From Cryptomeria japonica (Eukaryota > Streptophyta > Pinopsida > Cupressales > Cupressaceae), in assembly GCF_030272615.1 (NCBI RefSeq), contig NC_081407.1, positions 101,601,897 to 101,665,896 on the forward strand: a DNA stretch of 64,000 nucleotides, given 5' to 3'. The notes under the pieces are model-generated. The model did not search any database. It was not told where the DNA came from and saw only the letters and a program-made list of their open reading frames with translations. Shown one piece after another: positions 46,464 to 55,516 of the stretch. Made by a program: the position numbers and the translations under genes. Numbering within the stretch: the stretch's first letter is position 1; the number at the start of each line of letters is the position of its first letter.

Positions 46464-46895
46464 TTTGTTTGAAAGTTTTTGTTGAAGTTTGATGAAAATG
46501 GTGATGAGTTGATGATGAAATGAGAGATAAAGGTTTGGTGAAGTGTTTAGCATATGGATCTCTAACACTAAAGGTAGATGTTACCAAAGTCCTTTTATGA
46601 ATTTCTTGTTGTGTTTGTTGACAATGTGTGATATGATAAGGTTTAGAGAGATCTGAGATGTGTTACAGACCAAGCCACCTAGTAATGAGAGGATGCACTC
46701 ATATACTAGTTTTAATCTGCGTAGAAATGTCTCTTAGGATGAGTTTATCCTAGATGTAGAGACACTATAAAAAGTGATATGTTTTGTGTTTGATTCAAGC
46801 AATTACTAAAAAGAACTTAGGACAAGACCCCTTTATGTTTTGAGTGTTGGAATGGATTGATGTGTGAATGTGAGAATGAATGAAATGTTTTAACT
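46464..46895 (-). other. Spacer between small ORF and gag in element B
   Basis: No ORF of its own. The frame extension 46568-46464 upstream of gag does not look coding. Confidence 0.45.
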
Positions 46896-47279
46896 TCAAT
46901 AAAAACTTTGTGTTACGTATGGAATGAATTCTTCCTCTTCTCTTTCAGGAGTTGGTGGTTCTTCCCAAGCCATGTTATATGTGATGCAAATGTTTGGAAA
47001 GAAGTTAGGATTGATTTTGCCTCCTTTGTTTTTATGATAGCTCAAAGCTCTATATTGAGTAAAAGCTCTGCGGTTTAAAGACTCTTGATCAAATTCATTA
47101 GATTTTCCATGAAGATATAGACGCATGTGACATAAGAAGGCTCTATGTGAAACAAAGATTTGTCTATTGAGATAGAAGAATATCATTCTTTTGATGAAAG
47201 CATTTGAGCTCAATGGTATTCTCTTCAAATTGACATGTTGATGAATATTCTTCCTTCTCAAAATGTGAAGAATGGTCAT
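46896..47279 (-). CDS. Small ORF upstream of gag in element B (unknown function)
   Basis: This 127-aa open frame in the leader, MTILHILRRKNIHQHVNLKR to PEREEEEFIPYVTQSFY, ends about 430 bases before gag. The middle is basic (HMRLYLHGKSNEFDQESLNR, YHKNKGGKINPNFFPNIC) and the end acidic (MAWEEPPTPEREEEEF). I recognise no domain. A separate ORF upstream of gag is known in Ogre elements of the Tat lineage, but I cannot show homology. The true start is unknown and the frame could be chance. Confidence 0.4.
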   Translation of the reverse strand: MTILHILRRKNIHQHVNLKRIPLSSNAFIKRMIFFYLNRQIFVSHRAFLCHMRLYLHGKSNEFDQESLNRRAFTQYRALSYHKNKGGKINPNFFPNICITYNMAWEEPPTPEREEEEFIPYVTQSFY

Positions 47280-48500
47280 ATAGTTTGATACTTTGTTTTT
47301 GCACTTTGTTTTTTATCTTTGTTTGGTATTTGAAAATGTTTTTGTGTTGGATGGATACTTGTTTTGGAATTGATTTTTTATTTTTCTTTGACAAGAAAAC
47401 ACAGCAAACACACAAACACAAGAATGTTGCCTCAAAAGGCACAAATAAGTGTGGGTCTAAATCAACCCAATCTTTGAACTTCTTAACCTTTTACAAAATG
47501 TTTTTGAGTATGTTTTTCCAAAAAGCCTGAAGTCAGCTCAATTTATCACTGGTCTTGACACAAAATGAAGACAATTCAAACACACTTTATCCCTAAGGTC
47601 AAATGGCCAATTGCTATAATTTCAGCCCACAACTTGATATTTCTTCAACTTTGGTACTACATACCTTATGAATCCCACCGTGGCAGGTAAGGATGTGATA
47701 TACTAAGTCTTGCATGAGCATACCAAATAGATGATCCCTATGATGGGGAGTCACCACTTTTATCAAGCCACAAGTAGCCTTTCAAAAAGCTATGTTTCTA
47801 CTCAAGGAAATATGTATGGTGAGTATCTTGGGAGCAAAACCATTTATGCTCTTGCACTGAATTTATCACAAATATCCTCAATCAATAGAACGGGTGGTCT
47901 ACTACATAAAGGTGTTTAGTAATTTTTTATGTTTTTGGACATAAGTTCATTCTACAGTGACTCACTTAAGAGCCTTGTAACTTGTGGTGGGGCCCATTTG
48001 TCCTTTTGGAAAGTTACACTATAGGAACAGCTATACCCAAGGCTACAACTTTTGCTCACACCTAATTTCTATAGTGGCTCGAAGGATTTACCATGCAAGG
48101 TCATTCCCAAGAGTGATGTGTCTCTTGGCAGGCCTCTCTTAAAAAGATAAAATTTTGAGTGTTACTACCACTTTTCTCTTGCACCTAGGACCACGAAAGC
48201 CAAGGGAGAGGATAGTGTGTGTTAGAAGTATTACCACTCGACAAAATTTTTGCACAAGTGTGCCAAACACAAAAGACACTTGTTCTTTTTAACTTATCAT
48301 TGCAATATGATCTAACTATTTGGAGATGTTGCTCCAACAACCATGGTGTTCTTTTTATCCTTTAAAGGCAATATGTTGAGTAAACTAGGAAAATGAAATC
48401 CTGGTCAATTGAATGAAAAGTACATTTGCTTGAAGTAAATTGCTTTGAAAAACAAAACAAGTTGATTGTTCTTTTTATTTGCCCAAAATAAAGTGTGGAT

Positions 48501-48725
48501 TGTGAATTTTAGCTTGAGTTCATGCAAGAAAATCAAAATTTGAGTTTTAAACACCAAAATAAAATTTGAGTTCCCTAACTTGCAAGAAAATCAAAGTTTG
48601 TTGTGAGTTTTAAAGCACCAAATAAAATTTGAGTTCCCTAACTTGCAAGAAAATCAAAGTTTTTTGTGAGTTTTAAAGAACCAAATGAAGTTTGTGTTGA
48701 TTTTAACTTGCAATAAAAAGAAAAG
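48501..48725. repeat. Tandem repeat of about 63 bp in B leader
   Basis: Two nearly identical units (about 48541-48602 and 48603-48666) share AAATTTGAGTTCCCTAACTT and GCAAGAAAATCAAAGTTT. They are flanked by partial, diverged units at 48501-48540 and 48667-48725. Confidence 0.8.
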
Positions 48726-48869
48726 TGAATTTCTAAAATCTTAAGAAATAAAATGGGTTAGTTCAAACCTGCACAAGAAACAAAAAGTCAGTAAAATCCG
48801 CATATATGGTGGGCCTCTACAAGCCTAAAAAGTTTTGATTTTTTGGTTACAAGGCACTTTTTACAACGC

Positions 48870-49135
48870 TCTATTACAATAGCACTACTTTATGTGAGAA
48901 CAGAAGCGTTATTTAACACAAAAGCACAATAACAAGTACAAAAGTGCTAAACTAAATTATTACATAGAGAGCTAAAAGCGCTAATATTGGAACAAAAGCA
49001 CAACTTAAGGATCAATAGCGCTATACTATAAACAAAAGTGCTAATTTTGGGAAAATAGTGCTATTGGGGAAACAATAGTGCTAAAAGACCAAATTACGAT
49101 AGCGCTAAAGCATGAACAAAAGCATTGAAGCGCGA
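48870..49135. repeat. AGCGCT-motif array, 5' side of element B
   Basis: A dozen degenerate units of the form ACAATAGCGCTAA or ACAAAAGTGCTAA on the plus strand, spaced 15-30 bases. This is the reverse complement of the unit at 34125-34400. The array ends about 75 bases inside the 5' LTR, so it lies near the start of the genomic RNA. Confidence 0.75.
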
Positions 49136-49197
49136 ACTATGTGTCAATTAAACAGTCAAAAAAATTAGTAGTTTAAGAAGGTTGCTCTTCGATTCAC

Positions 49198-49210
49198 GTC
49201 AGGTTCACCA
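49198..49210 (-). other. Primer-binding site of element B
   Basis: The minus strand reads TGGTGAACCTGAC two bases inside the 5' LTR. It differs at one base from the sites of C and D. Confidence 0.7.
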
Positions 49211-49212
49211 AA

Positions 49213-50669
49213 TGATGCTTTGCAAAAAGGAATGATAGTTAGGATAAACAAACACAAAACAAGAAACAAGAAACCAATTGTTAGATGTTAGTGTTAGAAA
49301 TCACAAATTAAAAACTATCCTAAACAGATGTACAAAGAGAGACACTATAAGCAAAATAGAGTATTTAACTAAGACAACAAATGCAACAAGGCATTTCCAA
49401 ATGCTTTCCACCATGCTTGTAGCTCCTCCCTTGTTCCTCTCCTCTCCAAGTTCCCAAATGAGTGTAGCTCTTAGTAGCTTTTTGCACTATTTTTTTGGAT
49501 GCCTTATGGAGATTCAAGATTGTGATATGATTGTGAAAGTATGCAAATGTAAACAAACTAAAAATGAGATTATTATCTAGTCTAGTGTAGATTTTAGTCC
49601 AAAAGAGTAAATGTAAATGCTTATGCTAAATGCTCTCAAAAATTCACTATAAGTTAGATGCATACAAGTTTTCAGGATCTAGATTATGAAGAAATGGGCT
49701 CTATTTATAGGAAAAATGGAGCAATGGATGGTTGAGATTGAGTAATCTCAACAAGGGTCAGGATTGAAGGGTTTATGATCCATGTGAGGACTTTCAACCC
49801 AATCCAAAGATGACAAGTGTCAACATGAGAGGGGTTGAGGGGAGAGGGAAGAAGGATTAAATGCTTGACATGACTTGAGGGTTAACATGGGAGGTAAGGT
49901 TAATGTTGAGTTGAGTGAATAAAATCATTAGCGAAAGAATAATGTTTTTATTCAATGGATAAACTCTTGTTTAAGAGTTAGTGAGGATAACCATGGTCAA
50001 AGAAATAAATGCTTGAGAAGACACATGGGTCACATGAGGGTTGAGTTAGGGGTCAAAGTCCCTAACCATGGGTGCAAGTGGATTTAACCATAAATGGTTA
50101 TGTAAGAGCCATTAGTGGTTTAGAAGACTTTAGAGGTTAGCTTGTTGAACACATAAAGAATTAAATGCTTTTCAAAGACTTTGGAGTCTTTGAAAAGTGA
50201 CTTCAAGTTGCTTAGGAATGTGACAATAATTAGGGGATGGATTAGGCTAATTAGGAAAGGGTTAGAAGAATCTAGAAGGGGATTATGATTGCAAGTGAGT
50301 TTGGTGGGTGAGGGAAAATAGGATTTTTATTAAAATAGATTTCATTTATTTCAACAAATAGGTGCAAGTTGCATTTTTAGGAGAATGCAAGTGGGGGGGG
50401 ATTTAATGATTTAAATAAATGTTTTATTTAATTTATTTAAAAGAGGAAAGGGGGCTAAATTAAATAAATAGGATTTATTCATTTAATTGATTGTGAATTT
50501 GGTTTAATGAATTAATTAAAATAAATTGAATAATTTATTTAATTAATAGGAGAATGTTTGAAGATGAATTAATTAAATGTTAATTTAATTAACTGATGAC
50601 TATTGGGTTTTTAATTAAATAAATAGAAAATATTCATTTAATTAAACTGGATAGATTTATGTGACTACA
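49213..50669 (-). repeat. 5' LTR of element B
   Basis: Direct repeat of 32075-33563, bounded by TGATGCTTTGC and TGTGACTACA on the plus strand and followed by the CAATG target duplication. It carries the TATA box at 49710-49701 on the minus strand. The ORF 49278-49580 is antisense and not called. Confidence 0.92.
49701..49710 (-). promoter_or_regulatory. TATA box of B, 5' LTR
   Basis: CTATAAATAG on the minus strand, about 960 bases from the LTR start and 490 from its end, which suits a U3 promoter driving the genomic RNA. Confidence 0.6.
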
Positions 50670-50674
50670 CAATG

Positions 50675-51545
50675 CCATTATGAGTATATGAGTAATACAA
50701 TACATAGAATCAGCTGTAAATCTTCTCAAACAATGGTGAGAAATAGAATCCACGTCCACACACACAACTCCAATGAAGAATATCCCAATGGGAGAAGGCA
50801 TCAAACCACTCGACCATGTGGAACCAAATAGGAACCATCCCCCGTGCTAGGAGATGACATGGGGTTCCAACACTCACTCAAGACCTACGTTGACACCTAA
50901 AAACTATGGGACTCAATATAACACATAATTAAATCAACACAACAATAATCACATGACAATACAATGCTAAAATCAACAATAACTCTTCTAGCGGCATACA
51001 ATAAATCATGGCATATGGACATGGTCACATGTAGGAATGGAGTGTCATCACATGTATGGCCATCCTTACTAGTCACACTCCTACGTGCTAGCCTCACAAA
51101 GAAGGTAAATGTGCAACCATAATAGACATGTATGCTATCCTCACAAAGAAGAGCAATCCATACCCCTAATAGTCATACAAGCTACCCTCACAAAAGAAGG
51201 GTGAAAACAATCCCTTAACAGACATGTGGAGCCATCTCAACATATGTGAGTGCAAGGGAGATTCGATTGCCATCTCATATGGCCCAACCAAATAGAATTA
51301 TCTTATTAGGTGAAACCCAAACCCAATAATTATTAAATGTTATCACTGAATTACAAAAAGTAAAACTCCCATTGTGCCTTGGCGATCTAGGTGCCAAGCA
51401 ACCTAACTCATGTGACCCCGGTCATCACAAGGAAGCCCAGTCCCCCTAATCATATGCCGAGCCATAGGGTAACACATAAAATGACATCACAACACATAAA
51501 GAATGCTCACAAAAGACTTTCAAGAACACATAACATCACTGCAAA
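50675..51545 (+). repeat. Solo LTR A, second part (B to G)
   Basis: Non-coding, less AT-rich, with repeated words such as CTCACAAAGAAG and ACATGTATG-like sequence around 51000-51200. No ORF supported. It ends at the G insertion point. Confidence 0.6.
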
Positions 51546-53338
51546 TGCAGTACCCCTTCCCGATCATACCCTTTTTAGACTTATGTTTGACTTCAGTAGA
51601 CTGTTCGGTGGATACATTATTGTTGTATATTGAATCAGACTTTATGTGATGTCATTTCATGCTTTAAATGGATATGTAGTGTATGCTTTCATGCAATATT
51701 TCATTACTTATGTTAAATGAGATTTTTATGGATTAGTGCCATGGATTGACATTTACTTTATATGTGCGATGCGTTATTTATATGTTTCATGTTTGCAAGT
51801 GTATGGGATGCAAGGGGATGATTTTCCTTCACTCACTTTGGTGAGACAGGGAACACCACGATTCTCTTTCATTGATGTGTGTGTCATGTCTGGTTATATA
51901 TTTGTATATATGCACGTGTGGTTCTTTGATGTAGGACATTGTAGGTACAAGTACTGGGTAGGTATGGGGTATCATCTCCACCTAGTTTCATAGGTCTGAG
52001 CGTGCCTTATTTTTTTGATGGGAGTGGAGGAGATAGTTGTTGGACCCTAACTTGACCCATAGTTACACTCATGTGAGTGTTGTCAGTCGGTCGTCTTTCC
52101 CATTTGACCGATATGCAAGTCATAGTGCTTTGGTATTGTCATTTTGCGAGTCATCGTTTGATCATTCCTCTTTTTGCATGCTTCTGATTATTTGAATAGT
52201 TATTTAATTGAGTGAATGATGTTATTGTGTTGGCGCAAATAGTTAATTATTATGCTCTTAAGTTATCGATTTATTTAAATAAATGAGTTGCTAGAATTAA
52301 ATGGTTAAATTTGCTTATTTTATTGTGTTATTGTTGTAGCAAAATATTGGAAAAAGAAATGAGTAAATGCCTTACCATTTAAATTTTAAATGCTTATGTT
52401 GAAATAAAGTATCATGGGTAATAGAAAATAAATAAATAGAGGCCTTTTCCTTTTTACCTTTTTATTATCATTAGATTTTATTTTGTTGAAAAGAATTGTT
52501 CATAGAAAAAGGTAAATCTGATTTCTTTGACTTTTTAAAATAATTTATTTTGATTGGTGGAGAAAAATTTTCAACCTAAAAGTTTAGGTTGAAAATATAT
52601 TTTCCCATATATTCCTGGGAGTTCACGGGAAGAAGGGAGGCATATTTTTGAATGCAAAATTTGGAAAAACCATTTGAAAGAAGGATTTTGGATTGGGAAT
52701 TGTTTGCAAGGTTGAAGTTCTTCCACAAATTTACTTCCTAGATCACTTTGTAGGTTGGATAGTTTCTTCTTGTTTTGCAATTAAAAATTTTGAATGTTTG
52801 AGTTTTCTTCCTGTGTGTTTGAAAAATTGTAAAATCTCATTGAAGATTCTTGTTGAATGTTGGAATTAAAAGGAAAAGTAGTTCTTGTTGTATTTTGTTG
52901 AATTCAAATCAAATATGTGTATGTTGAAAGGAAATGGTTCAGTTTTCTATTTGTTGTTTGTTATTGTTCTTGCAAAATATAGTTCTTGGTTTAGTTCCTC
53001 TATTTCATGTAGAAAAGAATAGATTTAGTTTTATGTGTGATTACTAGTTTCTACTTGCCCAAGATTTGGGGTTTATGTTGGCAAAAATTTGTTTATTTGT
53101 CTCTTGCATGATGCGAGGATTCTCCCTGTGTGAGAAGAATGTAAAAATTAATTAAATCCCTTCTTTCTCTTTAAAATTCTTTTGTGTTTCCCCATGATTT
53201 TCATATATTTGGGCCTTCGTGTGTATTTGGTTTTCAAAATCTCCTTATTAAAATTATATCATTTCAAAATTGAAATTTTGTTCTTTGGTTCTTTTTACCA
53301 GTAAATGTACAGGGAATGATTCAATTTTAAATTAAATT

Positions 53339-53341
<3 letters not shown>

Positions 53342-53419
<78 letters not shown>
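53342..53419. repeat. (AT)n microsatellite in G
   Basis: An uninterrupted AT dinucleotide run of about 78 bases. It borders the GC-rich array and is absent at the corresponding place in A. Confidence 0.95.
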
Positions 53420-53423
<4 letters not shown>

Positions 53424-53462
53424 TAAACCATGCCCACATGGCAGGCTAATCCCACCACGTGG

Positions 53463-53725
53463 GACGATAGTGGCTTGCTACCACGGATAGTAGCACTACT
53501 GGTCGGTAGTGATTGCTATGCAAGGTAGCAACACTACCGGTCGGTAGGACTGCTACTGGACGGTAGAAACACTACCGATCGGTAGGACTACTATCGGGTG
53601 GTAGTGCCTACTACCGGTCAATAGCAGCACTACCAGCGGTAGTGCCTACTACTGGTCGGTAGCAGCACTACCGACAGGTAGTGTCTATGGCCTTTCGACA
53701 GCAGCACTACCCGAGGGTAGGGCTC
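53463..53725. repeat. Hairpin-rich GGTAGT/ACTACC tandem array in G
   Basis: A GC-rich block in AT-rich surroundings made of repeated CACTACCGGTCGGTAG-like words (variants CACTACCGATCGGTAG, CTACTACCGGTCAATAG), spaced about 25-45 bases. Each is a near-palindrome whose arms CTACCG and CGGTAG can pair. About eight units can be seen. Confidence 0.8.
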
Positions 53726-53849
53726 TGCCCATCGCCGTGCTTTATTTCTTCACGGTATGTAAAACGTGACTACTATTGCATTAAAATGTGATGAAAATTT
53801 ATATGTTAGTTTAAATTTTTAGTTTATTAAAGTTAATTGTTAATATTTA

Positions 53850-53869
53850 CACACACACACACACATATA
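53850..53869. repeat. (AC)n/(AT)n microsatellite in G
   Basis: A short AC run passing into AT. No other significance seen. Confidence 0.8.
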
Positions 53870-55516
53870 TAGATTTATTTTTATTTGCTTGTAAATCAGG
53901 GTTTGGTTATTAAATCAAATTGATAAATTGAGATTTAATTTTGGAAATGGATAATGCATTTTAATATAATTCATATTTTATTTGGTTAGTTATTTAATAT
54001 GGATTGTATTACTTTGTTGGAATATTGAATTGGAAATTATATAGAATTGAATGACGTTTTGAATGAGGCATTAAATGTAGGGTGTTTTTATTTATATTTC
54101 AATCAATGAAATTGCAAGTGTTTATGATGTTGATTTTCTCAAAGATTGTCTGAGTGCATACTTAGTGAAATTAGCTTTTCTTGCAAAGAGTTTTATTGGT
54201 GGTTATTTTTCATCTATGATTCAGTCGTCCTATTGTGGTGTATTTGGTATCCTTTGACCAAGTGATGTATGATGACCTTGTTGTCTTAACCATGTAGTGT
54301 TTTCCTTATGGTTAACCAAGAGTTAGTACGTCTTTGTTTGGCCACTTGTATTTGGATAGTGGTGTTAGGCTGTTTGCTTCGCCATAGGGTCCTCGTAGAG
54401 CGACCATGTTTTTTTAGTGTCCTATGAGAGAGTGGCTTTCGAGTGGGGGCCACACCCGAAGTGGATGGCAAGACAACCCCTCGAAAGTTAGTTAATAAGT
54501 GATAACCTAATAATTGATTAGGGGGTGGGTAGTTTATAACATTATATAGGATATTGTACCTCGTGCATGGTTGAGTGCTCATATAGGCTCAAGATGTAAT
54601 CGGAAGGCCTAGAATGGTAAACCGACCACCTTGTCTTCACGGAGGGTTCGTAGGGTTTGCATGAGACTTAGATGGAGCCAGAGGTTCGGGAAAGGTTACC
54701 AGGATAATCCAGGATGGGGGCCAGGACCTATGGAGGCCTACCTAGGGTAACTATCTTAAGCTATGCGATGACACTCTCTCTTTAGGGTCACTTGAGTATT
54801 GCGATGTTGAGTCACCTGGTTTATCGTGGAGTCATTTTGTTCAGTCGTCCATGTCTTTCTTATGATTGCTTGATGGTCCTCTACTATCTCCTAGCACACT
54901 AGGGTGATTCCATTTTGGGGTCACATGGTCGAGTGTTAGTGCCACTTCCCATCGGATGTTCTTGTTCGTACCTTCATGCGAGGATTGGCTTCATAGGTGT
55001 TCCTATGGTTCATGATGCATGCTCTATCTCATGTTGGAGATTATTGTTCTTTGGTGACCTATGTGGTCAATTGTATCATGAATTTATGTAACCTTGTATT
55101 TGGTGAAGATGTAAACTTTATGGGTATTACTGGAAGCCATGTATTTGATGGTCAATGTAATCCTAGTTTTGGATGTTATTTATCAGCTATCTTTATGGTT
55201 TGTGTAAATGCTTAATTTAAGAGAAAATTATATTGTTACTCTTTCAATCTTTAAATGGTGTAATCTATTATTGTATATGGTTTATTATGTTCATTGAGTA
55301 ATGATGGATAATTGGATTAATTGTAAGTGTGGAATTTAACTTTTAGTTTAATTCTCCATTTGTAACCCTTTAGAAATTCTGGTGTTGTCTTCTGCTTGTG
55401 TTATTTTGTGCAATGTAGTAATTAATGCACTTAATGTGATTTATACTTTTAAAGTTTTTTTATTTCACCCTTAGTTGTTGTTTTTCCTTTGGGGTTCCTG
55501 GCAGGGCATTACAGAG

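Larger units (their letters stand above)
47280..49197 (-). other. Long 5' leader of element B
   Basis: About 1.9 kb with no convincing gene. It holds a tandem repeat at 48501-48725 and the AGCGCT array at 48870-49135. ORFs 47164-47442 (minus) and 47285-47530 (plus) overlap and show no domain. Confidence 0.5.
32075..50669 (-). mobile_element. Element B: Tat-lineage Ty3/gypsy retrotransposon with antisense PMD ORF
   Basis: LTRs at 49213-50669 (5') and 32075-33563 (3'), with perfect target duplication CAATG at 32070-32074 and 50670-50674. Read on the minus strand: primer-binding site 49210-49198, leader with a small ORF, gag, zinc knuckle, protease, G-patch-like domain, RT, RNase H, second RNase H and integrase, then a long 3' region with a PMD ORF on the plus strand, and a polypurine tract at 33578-33564. 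The RT-RH-aRH-IN order with a second RNase H is diagnostic of the Tat lineage. LTR identity looks to be in the low-to-mid 90s percent by eye, making B the youngest large insertion here. Internal stops make it inactive. Confidence 0.92.
51546..55516 (-). mobile_element. Solo LTR G, about 4 kb, inverted relative to A
   Basis: On the minus strand it starts TGTAATGCCC at 55516 and ends GGGTACTGCA at 51546. The flanking 5-mers are GCAAA (51541-51545) and GAGAA (55517-55521), which agree at three of five positions, so the duplication is decayed or the ends are off by a few bases. It has no coding capacity. Homology to A is clearest in a block of about 140 bases at 51870-52010 (matching 57830-57970). 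It contains an AT microsatellite and a GC-rich hairpin array. Small ORFs here are not called. Confidence 0.7.

Noticed and set aside
32263-49580. Matching short ORF in both LTRs of B (32263-32445 and 49278-49580)
   Set aside because: Present in both LTRs because they are duplicates. It is antisense to the LTR promoter, has no domain, and the two versions differ at the N-terminus.
53342-53419. AT run considered as a replication or matrix-attachment element
   Set aside because: A pure dinucleotide microsatellite. Nothing else supports such a function.
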